Positions 27,001-39,400 of a DNA stretch of 64,000 bases are shown piece by piece. The position numbers and the translations under genes are program-made. Numbering within the stretch: the first letter of the stretch is position 1; each line of letters opens with the position of its first letter. The notes under the pieces were generated by a model that had not been told where the DNA came from, did not search any database, and was given only the letters and a program-made list of their open reading frames with translations. Source of the DNA: Halisarca cf. caerulea (Eukaryota; Porifera; Demospongiae; Chondrillida; Halisarcidae); NCBI GenBank assembly GCA_963170055.1, contig CAUJGJ010000222.1, positions 98,901 to 162,900 of the forward strand. The letters run 5' to 3'.

Positions 27001-29822
27001 TTTTCTGGTAATGGTGCCAGTTTCTTCAGGAAATACAATATCCCGGGCTTCGTAACGTGGTGGCCTTCTGGCGCTAGTAGATTCACGATCTGAGAATAAG
27101 ACCTGCCTATTCTTATTAGATAGAAATTCGCTGTTTCGAGTAGTTAGAATAAACCATAACGTTCGTCTGCACACTTGGGAATAATAATCGAGGTCTGCTG
27201 CAAATTATGATGCTTCCTCTATTGTGTGGTTGATCAGAATGAGCAAAGGTTGAACGAAGGCTTGAATGAACCCTGAATGAAGATGTAATGAATGAACAGT
27301 CATCGTTAAAATTACTATGGGAAGTACCTCATAATATGTGGTTTTACAGTGTATCTTCTGTAAACCAAACACCCTTGGGCAGGGAATTGGCCCCAGTGGT
27401 CGGGCTTGATCAGCACTCATCTTGTCCCGACCAGGACTAAGAGAGTCCCGACCACTACCAAATTTTGCAGTACATACGTAATAACTAAAACTTAAATGTA
27501 CTTATAAAAACTTATTGTATAGAATGAATATACGTAGCTCTGTAGAGCTCTGTGGAAGTTAAGATCTAAAAGTGTTTACAAAATCCTGGGTACTTCCCTG
27601 CTTGTGACCAGAAAAGGTTCGGTTTAGAGAGGCTTACAGATCAGAGGTTCTGTAAGTGCAATACATATAAAGAGTAGGACTTGAATACAAACCAGTTTAG
27701 TGAGGGGTCCAGATTACGGAGGGTTCGGTTTAGAGAGGTTTTATCGTACATCATAACAGCTGTGACCTTGTGCAGTGTTCTCTGTTCATTATAATTTGCC
27801 CAACATACAGAGTATGTGCGTATGTCCTTCCTCTTTTACCACCACAAAGAGTGTGTCCTTCCTCTTTTACCACCACAAAGAGTGTGTCCTTCCTCTTTTA
27901 CCACCACAAAGAGTGTGTCCTTCCTCTTTTACCACCACAAAGAGTGTGTCCTTCCTCTTTTACCACCACAAAGAGTGTGTCCTTCCTCTTTTACCACCAC
28001 AAAGAGTGTGTCCTTCCTCTTTTACCACCACAAAGAGTGTGTCCTTCCTCTTTTACCACCACAAAGAGTGTGTCCTTCCCTTTTTACCACCACAAAGAGT
28101 GTGTCCTTCCTCTTTTACCACCACAAAGAGTGTGTCCTTCCTCTTTTACCACCACAAAGAGTGTGTCCTACTGTTCCCCCCACATACAGCGTATGCCCTC
28201 CTACCTTTTCCCAGCTTATAAAGTGTGTCCTCCTACCATCTCTTCTACATTGAAGTGCAATAAAGTGAGACTCAACTTGTCTGTGCCTTTTTGTGCCAAT
28301 GTATGTATTCTCATACAGTTTTGTGTGAATCACTTGTACTGTGTGAACCACTCTTACTGTGAACCACTCCAACTGTGAAGCACTCCTACTGTGTGAACCA
28401 CTCCTACTGTGAACCACTCCTACTGTGAACCACTCCTACTGTGTGAACCACTCCTACTGTGAACCACTCCTACTGTGAACCACTCCTACTGTGTGAACCA
28501 CTCCTACTGTGAACCACTCCTACTGTGTAAACCGCTCCTACTGTGAACCACTCCTACTGTGTAAACCGCTCCTACTGTGAACCACTCCTACTGTGAACCA
28601 CTCCTACTGTGTAAACCACTCCTACTGTGTGAACCACTCCTACACTCCTACTGTGAACCACTCCTACTGTAAACCACTCCTACTGTGAACCACTCCTACT
28701 GTGTAAACCACTTGTACTATTTGAACTACTCGTATTGTGGTACCACTCTTGTTACCCAGCGATTGCAAGCTGTGACCAAGCGATTAAAACCAGAACTGAT
28801 GGAAGCTCAAGAGAAACTGAATTCGGTTGGTGACATGTTCGGAGGAGAATGTACATATGTGGGAATGTTTGCGAAGTAGTAGATACTGCTAAATTGGGGA
28901 GTTGTGTGTGTGTGTGCAGGGCTTCATTTAGAAGTATGGGCAGGGGGGGGGAGGGACAAAACAATACTTATGACAAAAATGGGGGGGGGGGGGGGGAATG
29001 CACACAATAACGCACCTTCTAGGGGGTCTGGGGGCATGTTCTCCCATAAAATTGTTGAATTTATACCCTCAGAGGTGCACTTTCAGACTCATTTGTATTT
29101 CTCAAATGACATGATGAGATGACCAGATTTCTGGTACTGATCTGACTCACAGCACTTATCGGGGTTCTATCTAGGATTAACTTTTCAGGGAAGCTTCAGT
29201 ATTACAGTTCATGGCTGCCACGCAAGATATGCCCATAGTTCATACATACATGGTATTCTAAATGTGTATAAAACACATGCAGTGCAGTGATGTAAGGATG
29301 TGCAGATAGGGGTACATATATAGCTAGGGGGTCTAGGGGCATGCTCCCCCAGGGGAAATTTGAATTTTTAGGTTATATAAGGTGTTATCTGAGGCCATTT
29401 TTGACCATTCAAGGTTGATTTTAACACTCAAGTAGGGCCTTCTCTAGAAATTTACACTACAGTTGGAATTTTTTGGGGTGGAAGCTTCCCTCTCACGGGA
29501 CTGAACCCTGCCTATATACCAATGGTCCTGATAGGGTACTCTGGAGAATTTCACACCTATAACGCTTACACCTATTAGATCAGACGCTGACTAATTATAA
29601 GATTGTTGGCACAGAATCTGCTATTTACTCTTTGACCTTGAAGAGATTGTAGATACATATATGGAACAGAAAAGGTGGAAGAATAGCTGTTTAGGTTTTT
29701 AAAACACTACATTTTCCTTGTATGTTCCTTATTTGTGTTGATTTCAGTTCTGTATTCAATTTTACCTCTTTAATCAGAATAAGGCTAACCTAATTTCTAA
29801 GATTCGCCCCCCTGAATGAAGC

Positions 29823-29884
<62 letters not shown>

Positions 29885-29994
29885 TGTATGTGTGTGTACA
29901 TGGACTTGCAATGTTCCTCAATCTCAGATAAAAGTGTGGATCACCCTTAGTATACCCAAAGTTGAAGACGGCAATAACTTTGGTGTTTCTGTAC

Positions 29995-30033
<39 letters not shown>

Positions 30034-31328
30034 GGTGTGGGTGTTTGTGTGGGTGGGTGTGGGTGTTCAGAGAAAAGTATAACATTCGGAACATTTGGAC
30101 ATGTCCTGACACTGACTATTTCGATGGCTACTTTCGGAAATTATATTTGAATTTGACAAAGTTGGTTGCTGAAACTTGTCTGTGTGAAATCTTAGGTTCC
30201 ACCAAGGGAACAGACATTGTATGTACCATTCTGTGTACTACTATATATTCTCTAAAAATTCGTCACATCTAGTTTCACAAAAATTTCGTCTGACGAGAGA
30301 ATTTAGAGTTATTTTCCCACCTATAAGAAAGGCTGAAGAAACCTTAGAGTTGAGCGACAAATACTTAGAGAGCTGACAAAATTATAGAGTTCGGCTATTA
30401 TATGTGCCTATAACGATTTAAATAACCCTAAAAAGGTAGCAAAAAGAACGCTAAAGTGCTTTTCTTAGCTCTTTGGGGCACGGTTTACAATTTGGAGGGG
30501 GTAGCTTGTCGCGTAGCCGCCATTTTTTCACCCGCACTCGATGTTAGGCCTATACCTGCTGAGCAAAAACAGCGAATACTCCATCCAAAGCACAGAAAGA
30601 AGAACCACTTGAAGAATTGCAAAACTTAAATTCAATTCTACAGTTAATCTTAGGCTGAAAATTTGGACGACGAAATATTGGAGAACATGACAAAGTTTTA
30701 GAAAATGGCCATTTCGTCAAGTTTTAGAGTTATTTTTGACACAAAAGTATGGGTGACGAAATTATGGAGTGCCGAATTTTTAGAAAATATACAGTATTGA
30801 TTGTACCCTTCTACCATAGATACTCTGTACTATGAGGAATAGAGTATCTCCGTGTATGACTGTGCAGTGTTGTTTGGAGGATTGCTGAGGCCATATTTCT
30901 AGAAATGTGATTGCGCAATACTGAGCGAAATGGCCGCTTCATGCAAAAAACGATCGAGGAGTAATCGTGTACATTTAGAAGCGAAATTTAGAAGATTGCA
31001 GAGCTCAGCTATTACAAAGATAGTAAGATGAAATGTAATGTACTAAGAATGACGGTTTAATTGTACCTACGTCAATTCCTGGTAAAATCACGATCAAATT
31101 TTTACTGCCATTTTCAAAAGTTACAGTGACCATTGGCTGCCTAAACTTCTTTTTGACACACTTTCAAAGAACTAAAGCCCTAGATACTAGACTTTGAACT
31201 CCTGCATGCACTAAAAAATACAGAATAGTTTGCTGCTTTTGATCGGACATTTTGTCTGACAGAAAGATGTAATGGTTGGTCAAGGGAGCCTTTTGTCCTG
31301 ATTTAGCCTGATGTCCGACCATTATATT

Positions 31329-31364
<36 letters not shown>

Positions 31365-33887
31365 TGTGCGTGTGTACGTATTTATGGGCAGGTGTGTCTA
31401 TGTATGAACAGTGGGTGTCATCTTGATTTTATGCCCGTACATGTGTATGTATGTGGCTGGTCTAGTGCATGACTGTAGCCCTGGATGGCATTGACAATTA
31501 TAACTAGTTACTAATTGTCAGATAGTCACTATGTATAGGTTATCGCATGAGGTAGAGGTTGCAATGGAATTTATCACCCGAGGCGCGAAGCGCCGAGGGC
31601 GATAAATTCCATTGCAACCGATACCGAATCGCGATAACCACCTTACACAACGTGTGCGTGAGCATTTATTTCAAATGGCTGACGGTCGCTTCACAGCAGT
31701 TTGACGAAGATGCGGAACGTTGATGACAGATTGTTACCTCAAATCAGCTGTTCAACCCCATGTTCCTTTGAATAACCGAAAAACCAACAGCTGGCGTGCT
31801 GATACCTGGCAGGCTTGGGTTATTGCTCGCATAGATTGAGCGGTGAGTCGACAGAACATGTTTTTCGGAATCTCCTTTGACTATCTATGACCAGACAAGG
31901 AATTAGCGATGTGAATTCCTCATTTTATGATGGACATATTAAAGAAGCAAGGATGGCAGTTTTAACCCCGAACACATCGTTGTCTTTAGTGATGGGACTT
32001 CAGCGCCTACGTGATCGAGCAAGACTCTGATCGATGGATTTGCTTACCGATGCCCATGTCCACCATTTGCGCCAAGTTCTTGATTCAGAAATGAACAACT
32101 TAAAGAAGGCCAGGTACTATTGGGCTTAAACAGCTGATTTGAGGTCACCCGTCTATCATCGAGCTTTTTGTCTTTTATCAAATACTACTGTGAAGCGGCC
32201 ATTAGCAAACATTCCTAATTGTGTTTCGCATTCACCCTCAAAGCTTGTTGTGAAGATAAAACCTTGTACATGCAATAAGAGCCCAGGACTTAGAGACCTA
32301 TTCACAGGTCGGTAAGAGATGTATCAACCTAACCACATCAAAAGAAACGCCCACGCACAGTTGTGCAATAGTTGGTGTATCTCAATATTATCCTCCAATA
32401 TTGATATTCCAATTCTGCCCCCTACTGATGGTCCCATTCTGACCCCTACTGATGGTCCAATTCTGACCCCTACTGATGGTCCCATTCTGACCCCTACTGA
32501 TGGTCCCATTCTGACCCCTACTGATGGTTCAATTCTGACCCCCACTGATGGTTCAATTCTGCCCCCTACTGATGGTCCAATTCTGCCCCCTACTGATGGT
32601 CCCATTCTGACCCCTACTGATGGTTCAATTCTGACCCCTACTGATGGTTCAATTCTGACCCCCACTGATGGTCCCATTCTGACCCCTACTGATGGTCCCA
32701 TTCTGACCCCTACTGATGGTTCAATTCTGACCCCCACTGATGGTTCAATTCTGCCCCCTACTGATGGTCCAATTCTGCCCCCTACTGATGGTCCCATTCT
32801 GACCCCTACTGATGGTTCAATTCTGACCCCCACTGATGGTTCAATTCTGCCCCCTACTGATGGTCCCATTCTGACCCCTACTGATGGTTCAATTCTGACC
32901 CCCACTGATGGTCCCATTCTGACCCCTACTGATGGTCCCATTCTGACCCCTACTGATGGTTCAATTCTGACCCCCACTGATGGTCCCAATCTGAACCCTA
33001 CTGATGGTTCAATTCTGACCCCCACTGATGGTTCCATTCTGCCCCCTACTGATGGTTTAAAATATTTAACACTGTGTACCAGGGCCAATTGGAAACCTTA
33101 ACCATATTATATTAGACTTCTGCTGTTAGTCTTCCCTGTTGAAACCCGGTTGTTCTTGTACAGCAAATGAAGGTGATTACACTTGCTCTAGAAAAATGCT
33201 GATAATTGATACGTATATTGAGTATTTGATATATTGAGTATCCAAAGTTATTGACTACTATTATTGAAGTTTTGTCCAGGATTGTATGACTGTCACATGA
33301 TATATATCACATGACTCACATGACTCATTGTGGCCTTGTAGGAGGAGGTACTAGGTGAGGTGGTCAAGTGTGAAGGGGATATTGTCTCATACTTGGATCA
33401 GATCAACAGGTGTGTGGAGGCACCTGGTAATGTGATACCATATGCACTCAAATTTTCACAGGATGAAACTTTTGCAGTTTTCGCGGATTGGAAGCCATGC
33501 ACGAATATTTTAAGCCTGCAAAAGTTTTGGTCGAGCTCTTGTGCAATGACCAAGATGGCTGTCAAAAGAACAGGAGCCGTGGAGAAGCACTGCAGTGCCT
33601 TCACTCTTTTCTCTGAAAACTTTCATCTGCAAACTAACAAAGTTTAGGCCAGTAAAAGTCTAAATAAAGGAAGGATTGAAGGGAGATCCGTGAAAATATT
33701 GAAAATCGGCGATCTGCGAAAGTTTCATCCTGCAAAAATTTTAGCGCATACAGTAGGTGGGGGAGATGGAGATGCTTTAGTATTGTTCTCTTCTGTACAG
33801 ATACTTTGTTACTAGAGCTAAAATGGCCTCCAAAGTAGCCAAGTACCCAATGATAGTGAGTGGCGTCTTTATATAGTGATGTACTTT

Positions 33888-33946
<59 letters not shown>

Positions 33947-34482
33947 TGAGTGTGTGTGTGTGTGTGCTTGTGCATGTGCACCTAACCACTGTACATTATC
34001 TGGTGGGTTGTTCAGGAGGACTATAGACAAGCTGTTGATGAGTACGATCAAAAAGTGTTTCATAATCTGCGGGTGATCCTTCAGGAGTTGAGGAATACTT
34101 ACGTAAGTTTCTGGGGTGAGATGTGGAGGGAGGCATTACCTCGTTGTCTGCTACATGTGTGCGTGTGTCCTGTGCATGACAAGTGGCCAGGAAGACATGG
34201 TCTGACCACACTAGGAAATTTAATTATGTATGTATGTTGTAAATCCATGATACGCATATCTTCCGGTGACATTTATGTCTTCTGTATATTTGATATTGTT
34301 CTAATCAAACAACAATGATTGTCACAAGACAATTCTAGTTCGCATGCTACCTGCCACGTACGTACCTCTACTTGACTATCCCCTCTCCTTTTCTCCTCAA
34401 GCTATTGGTCCATGACCTTGTTGTGAAGAATGTGGACAAGATCCGTCATCCAAGAAGTGCCAATATGGGAGCTTTGTATTAA
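24041..34482 (+). CDS. PSME3: Proteasome activator PA28-gamma (REG-gamma)
   Basis: Exons at 24041-24046 (Met-Glu only), 24105-24149, 24223-24285, 24363-24476, 24828-24903, one not found, 28760-28825, 29928-29996, 33342-33409, 33801-33855, 34016-34102 and 34402-34482 (TAA). The located exons give about 243 residues. The human protein has 254 and the shortfall fits one missing exon of about 10-14 codons between 24903 and 28760, where the family has a TKVFVMPNG-like segment. Recognisable parts are FPIKAVEVHELLK, the nuclear-type signal LPKKRKVVP, IPKVEDGNNFGVSVQ (the activation-loop region), YLDQINRYFVTRAKM and the C-terminus NVDKIRHPRSANMGALY. PA28-gamma is the nuclear heptameric 11S cap that opens the 20S proteasome. 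The signal position supports gamma rather than alpha/beta. An AATAAA lies at 34604. Confidence 0.93.
24908..25290. repeat. Minisatellite, about 44-bp units
   Basis: Units containing GGTCTTGTTGGTGACCAGGT begin within 10 bases of the PSME3 donor at 24904 and run about nine times into the intron. Confidence 0.9.
25345..25545. repeat. Minisatellite, about 40-bp units
   Basis: Five units containing TAGTAGCTGCACTATGGTTG in the same PSME3 intron. Confidence 0.95.
25586..25945. mobile_element. Dispersed repeat, copy 1
   Basis: The segment from GGTTCTACCTTGGATTAAC to GGGGTGGAAGCTTCCCCTAC is closely similar to 29160-29510 in the same orientation, and its later part resembles 56100-56200. It belongs to the family whose longer copies have CAGGGCT ends. 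Confidence 0.7.
26105..26751 (-). pseudogene. RecQ-like helicase fragment
   Basis: The minus-strand frame from 26751 reads FAIKPEQLQAILSFTQCRDI then SLPTGCGKTLNYKILP, a RecQ-type motif 0 and Walker A (motif I). After a frameshift near 26545-26560, the other frame continues VVSPLAALMAEQKKF, LQTNLTAVERVRN and LVLVCPENL (motif Ia to II region). Stops follow and the ATPase domain is incomplete. Probably carried by a decayed mobile element. Antisense in a PSME3 intron. Confidence 0.6.
26752..27825. other. Intron segment with probable transposon remnants
   Basis: No intact coding sequence. Two copies of GGTTCGGTTTAGAGAGG occur near 27618 and 27725, and resemble the ends of the 35580-35856 element. 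About 26925-27005 carries another sequence that looks like dispersed repeat DNA. Confidence 0.4.
27825..28172. repeat. 31-bp minisatellite
   Basis: Eleven or so units of TTTACCACCACAAAGAGTGT plus GTCCTTCCTCT, highly uniform. Confidence 0.95.
28325..28720. repeat. 15-16-bp minisatellite
   Basis: About 25 units of TGTGAACCACTCCTAC, ending just before the PSME3 exon at 28760. Confidence 0.95.
28917..29825. mobile_element. CAGGGCT-ended element inserted in a GT tract
   Basis: The left end CAGGGCTTCATTTA and right end TGAATGAAGCCCTG are inverted repeats. The left end is preceded by TGTGTGTGTG and the right end is followed by (TG)n, so the element appears to have landed in a GT microsatellite. 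The interior includes a copy of the 25586-25945 repeat. No coding capacity seen. Lies between two PSME3 exons. Confidence 0.7.
29826..29898. repeat. (GT)n microsatellite
   Basis: About 70 bases of GT abutting the right end of the CAGGGCT element, shortly before a PSME3 exon. Confidence 0.95.
29997..30060 (+). repeat. (GT)n tract forming the PSME3 splice donor
   Basis: The intron after the exon ending at 29996 begins directly with about 12 GT units, then GGGT-rich units, so the donor is the first unit of the microsatellite. Confidence 0.9.
30239..30796. mobile_element. Inverted-repeat element, about 558 bp
   Basis: The left end TACTATATATTCTCTAAAAA matches the inverse of the right end TTTTTAGAAAATATACAGTA with two mismatches, and the match continues into TTCGTCAC / GTGCCGAA. 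Repeated GAAATTATGGAG-like and ACAAAATTATAGAG strings lie inside. No open frame. Confidence 0.65.
30797..32400. other. PSME3 intron with a 102-bp palindrome
   Basis: No coding signal. Contains (CT)n-(GT)n at 31330-31371 and the palindrome at 31538-31639. Otherwise unassigned, possibly old transposon sequence. Confidence 0.5.
31538..31639. repeat. Near-perfect 102-bp palindrome
   Basis: GGTTATCGC at the left and GCGATAACC at the right bound arms sharing GGTTGCAATGGAATTTATC and its inverse. The centre is GGCGC-GAA-GCGCC. It could form a long hairpin and may be a foldback transposon. Confidence 0.85.
32405..33058. repeat. 24-bp minisatellite, about 27 units
   Basis: TGATGGTCCCATTCTGACCC plus CTAC, with higher-order repetition of variant blocks. 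Open on both strands only because 24 is a multiple of three. In a PSME3 intron. Confidence 0.97.
33421..33759. mobile_element. MITE-like element, about 340 bp
   Basis: CAGGATGAAACTTTTGCAG near the left and the inverse of CTGCGAAAGTTTCATCCTGC near the right pair as long imperfect terminal inverted repeats, with CACCT at the outer ends. Inserted 11 bases after the PSME3 exon ending at 33409. Confidence 0.65.
33892..33966. repeat. (GT)n microsatellite
   Basis: GT on the coding strand, about 35 bases after the PSME3 donor at 33856. Confidence 0.95.
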
Positions 34483-34922
34483 CTTATTCATATACTGTCA
34501 CTAATAGCACTAATTCACTACATCTTCATTGTGGTGGTTGCGGTGTCAAGGGAGTGTCCAGGGTATCAGCCCGCCCCTGGCCACTCATGTGCATGTCATG
34601 TATAATAAACTGCAATTGTCCAGTGATAAGCAGTCTTGCATAAGTCCACCCCTCTTCACCTGTATTAAAGCATACAGACTAAGAGAGGTTGCTTTTAGGC
34701 AGTGGGCAGTAACATGCGGTGCTAGCTGGAGGGAGGTAGCTAGAGACCAGGTCTTGTTACGAGCAGAGGTAGTATTGCAAGGTTGAAGGAAGAACTTGAT
34801 ATCTTGTCAACTAAGTCCTACGGTGTTCATGGGACCAAGTTGCCACAGCCATTCAAGTAGTACTCAATGCCCAGGACTTTGTGTATTTGTTTTCAACTTT
34901 CAACAGTGGAGGAATTCACTAA

Positions 34923-35390
34923 CAGTGTAGTCCACATAATTCAAACCTCAGGGAGAGCAACGATAAGTTTGAATTAAGAGGAATTTTGAATTATGAGTAT
35001 CCATATGTTGTATGGCTAATGTTGGATTCCTACATACAATATGTCATCGTAACAAAACGAATGGTATATGCCAGCTTAATACTGCCTAGATGGAGGTTCA
35101 AGTGCAAAGGAACTATCTGAAGTGTTACTACATGAGAGGATTGTCATATACTGTACCTCAAGGAGATCAGTAACAGAGTAGCAGGAAGGTGACCATTTAG
35201 GTAGACTAAACTGACAGCTCTATGCTTGTCAGTCGCCTGCTTTGGATGTTTCTGCATGCTCACATCAATTTTGAATGAAGAGGAAAGTCCCTACAAATTC
35301 TATGTATTAGAGGTATACAGGGAACTGAAGTTGTATTTGAATTAAGTGAAAATTTGTATTATGCAGATTTGAATTATGTGGACTACACTG
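34923..35390. mobile_element. MITE with perfect 23-bp terminal inverted repeats
   Basis: CAGTGTAGTCCACATAATTC plus AAA at the left is exactly inverted at 35368-35390. Length 468 bp and no open frame. CAGTG ends and TTGAATTA subterminal repeats resemble Tigger/pogo-derived MITEs. A TA target duplication is not evident. Confidence 0.8.
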
Positions 35391-35579
35391 CGTATGTGTA
35401 TGCATTCATGCAAAATGGATGGGTTAGTAGGTACATAGTGCAGAGTGTCTATGGTTAGTCCATCCTGAGGTCATGTGACTGAAACTAGTTTCCTGTCCGT
35501 CCTGGAGTGGCCGGAGCAGATGTCACCTTCAAAGCTGGATCATGCAATGCAACATTACAAGATTGCATGCACAGTTGTG

Positions 35580-35856
35580 CAGTGAAACCTCTCCAATCCA
35601 AGGCTCTGTAAATCCGCCAGCTGTTGGGTCCCCAAGTCACCCATATAATATTGGAATGAACCTGCATGTCTATTTTGGCCAAATTTCTTGGTCCCACGCA
35701 AGGTGGCCTATAGTCTGGCCAGCGAGACTGTCTCCCACAGGTACCCTACGGGCGAGAAGGGGCTGGAGATGCCCCTTCTCACCCATAGTTAGGGCGCCTG
35801 CAGGAGATGGTCTAGCTGGCCAGACTAAAGGTGGCCGGATTAGAGAGGTTTCACAG
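35580..35856. mobile_element. MITE, about 277 bp
   Basis: The left end CAGTGAAACCTCTCCAATCC and the inverse of the right end GGATTAGAGAGGTTTCACAG match with two mismatches. Non-coding. Related ends occur near 27618 and 27725. Confidence 0.75.
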
Positions 35857-35974
35857 TATAATCCTTGGAGATATATTTGATTAATTGGATATTGACAAAT
35901 AATAATGATTATTTTTGATTAAAGCTCCATTTCATCAAAAATACGTGAATGGCGCCAAATCTACAAGGCACAGG

Positions 35975-36427
35975 CTACACAAGCTTGAGGTCTGCACAGT
36001 ACATCTTTGAATACCTTCCCAAAGTCCAAATAGGGAAGACGTTTCTGTAGCTGGTGTATGTGATGGCACATGTCTTGTTGAACACTCCCTTTATCCCCTC
36101 CTAATGGGAAGACATTGAGTGAAGAGGACACAAGATTCTACAGGATTCACATCTACCTGAGGCCAATCTCCATTTGGAAGCTGTCTCCTAGCAACAAATC
36201 TGATGCCATTTTCAATAACATCCTTATCTGGATACCTAAGAATGGATTGTGCGGGTCTACTCACACTAAGTCTGCAGTCATACATTCAGAAGTCAATACG
36301 TACAACACATGGCATTAACAAGATTTAGCACACATGCACATGTGTACACCACACCCACCCACCCACACACACCACACACACACACACCACACACACACAC
36401 ACCACACACACACACACACACCACACA

Positions 36428-36468
<41 letters not shown>

Positions 36469-39400
36469 ACACACACACCACACACACACCACACACACAC
36501 CTCACTGCCATTAATCCCAACAAGGCCCAACATGTGTTGACAAGCTGTGAGGATTCAGCTTCTGTATATTTTCTCACCTCACATGACTGAATTGGGAGAA
36601 AGGGTTAAACCACAAAGGGTTAAAGGTTATGGGCAGTGCAATTACATGACGTCCTCCCTAACAGGAGAGACGTGCATCCAGTGATTCACCTGAAAGTCCT
36701 CACTCCAACCTCCATCGGTCCTCTGTTTACTGACTAGAAACTCACAAGCCCGTCTCACGGCCTCCCCAGCAGTTCTACGTGTACCAACCATACAAGGGAG
36801 CATCCGCTTCACAGCAGGCACACACCCTCACTCACTAACAGATCTAGTGCACCTGTAGCCACACCCACAGCAGTCATAAGTAACAAATTCAAATGAGCAC
36901 TGACCCAAAGTCAAATCTTCGTCCAAACGCAGCCAATGCCTCCAGACCAAACCAAGTGCCATATGTGAAGCAAACTCCCCAACTTCTGAAGGAGATAACA
37001 CACACAACATGTGAGAGTAGGCAGTCTCCATGCCATAAGGAGGTACACACACACGCACGCGCATGTGCACTCAAATACACACACCCCTCCCAGGATCCAT
37101 CCGGTCTCTGTAGGTCACAGATGTACTTCAGTCCACGTTCACAGCAAGTTCTACAGTTAGCAACAGATTAATGTTTCATGAACAATATATGGTTACGAGG
37201 TATGGCTGGTGTGTGGGATGCACACAGTAGGAGTGTGTCTGGTGTGTGGGATGCACACAGTAGGAGTGTGTCTGGTGTGTGGGATGCCCACAGTAGGAGT
37301 GTGTCTGGTGTGTGGGATGCCCACAGTAGGAGTGTGTCTGGTGTGTGTATTACATGTGTGCACATTGTCCATCTGTATGTGTCATACTGTATGTCCTTGT
37401 TCCTGTAGTGAGAATGTTGCTGAGTAAAGTGATTGAGGGATTGGAGAACAGCTGACGTACACTCAACGTAGGTATAGTCCACCATGATATCCCCTGTGGG
37501 CGGAGTCCACGGTCAGTTACCATACTCTGTATAGACAACAAACTCACCAAACACTTCTGATGGGTTGAGGCTCTCCAGGACAGTTCCTCCTCTCTTTGTC
37601 TCATAAGATGAGTACCCACCATTTGAGTTTTGCATTGATAAGAGCTGGAGCCGGGACAGGTAGGGAGGGAGGTGACATGTGGGGAAGTGACAGGTGGGGA
37701 GGTGATAGGTGGGAGGGTGACAGGTAGGGATGTGACAGATGGGAGGGTGACAGGTGGGAAGGTGATAGGTGGGAGGGTGACAGGTAGGGATGTGATAGGT
37801 GGGAGGGTGACAGGTGGGGAACTGACAGGTGGGAGGGTGACAGATGGGGAGGTGACAGGTGGGAGGGTGACAGGTGGGAGGCTGACAGGTGGGGAGGTTA
37901 TGTGATAGTGTGGTTGAGGCACAAGATGGTTTATTGTTGCTATGACAACCCACCACATCAACTGCTTGATGCATCCTCTCTTTGGGCACATGGTTCATTT
38001 TCCTGTATAACAATGACAAATACAGTATAACTCAGTATACCAAGTAAGAAGTAGGCACAGACGCACACAGCTGACTCCTGCAACATCATAAGACCCTTCA
38101 GTCCTTCTGCTGTGCAGTCAGACACTATCCATCCACAGTCAACTGTGCTGAAGGGAAAACCACCCTGAGGGAAGAGTAGGAGGGAGATGGGTTAGGATTG
38201 ACTAGGCGGGACAGACATTAGTACAGGATCTCTGTGACCAGTCAACATGACTCGAGTTAGGAACACACGCATACACATGCTGTTTTCATGACTACAAATT
38301 TGAACATGCATCGTGTCTGACTTTGTTGGCTTGTCTGTAGTACTTGTCATAATTGGGAGGGTTGTCTGGGACTTGACTCAGTACCAGGAACTGGTGGGCA
38401 CGTCTCAGACAGTCAGAGAATTCCTGAACGTTATCAGCACCTGCCTGGATGGATAGGGAAGAGGAAGAGAAGGAGGAAACAAGAGCAGAGGGGAAGGGAA
38501 GGGAGGGGAGGGAGAGGAGGGTAGAGGTGAAGGGAGGGGAGGGGAGGGGTGGGGTACGTGGAATGGGGTATATCAGGTATATTTAACCAAGCATATCCTT
38601 GTATACTGTACAACACAGATGGGTGTGTCCACCTAGCCACCATACAGATAGGTGTGTCCACTTAACCACAATACAGATGGGTGTGTCCACCTAGCCACAA
38701 CAGGTGGGTGTGTTCACCTTACCACAATATAGATGGGTGTGTCCACCTAGCCACCATACAGATGGGTGTGTTCACCTAGCCACCATATAGGTGGGTGTGT
38801 CCACCTAGCCACCATACAGGTGGGTGTGTCCACCTAGCCACCATACAGATGGGTGTGTTCACCTAGCCACCATACAGGTGGGTGTGTCCACCTAGCCACC
38901 ATACAGGTGGGTGTGTCCACCTAGCCACCATACAGATGGGTGTGTTCACCTAGCCACCATATAGGTGGGTGTGTCCACCTAGCCACCATACAGGTAAATG
39001 TGATCCGCCTAGCCACCATACAGGTGGGTGTGTCCACTCAGCCACCATACAGGTGGGTGTGTCCACCTAGCCAACAAATTATATTGGGAGATAGTAACAA
39101 ACCTCGAGGAAGGCTTGAATGGCGAAGGCAGTGTCCCAAAGCTGAGATCCGTTAGTTCCCTGCATCTTCATCCCATCCACACCCATCCTATAGCAACCAG
39201 TCATGTGACATGCATGTGACACAATAATAGTCATGTCAGCCACACCAACCATAGGTAATCTCGTATGCGATCAACATGCTCCCTAAAGGCAGCTGACTCT
39301 GGCCCATCCGCATACCAGCGAACCAACATTTGGATAACTTTGGATATCTTGAATAAAGCAACGATTTGAACACACACTACCAATAAGCTGTACTAGAATG

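Larger units (their letters stand above)
34483..35974. other. Convergent spacer, PSME3 / lanosterol synthase
   Basis: Contains the PSME3 3' UTR with AATAAA at 34604-34609, then two inverted-repeat elements (34923-35390 and 35580-35856). No gene seen. Confidence 0.7.

Noticed and set aside
32319..33101. 260-residue frame of ThrAspGlyProIleLeu repeats and its antisense twin
   Set aside because: A 24-bp minisatellite inside a PSME3 intron; both strands are open and there is no splice or start context.
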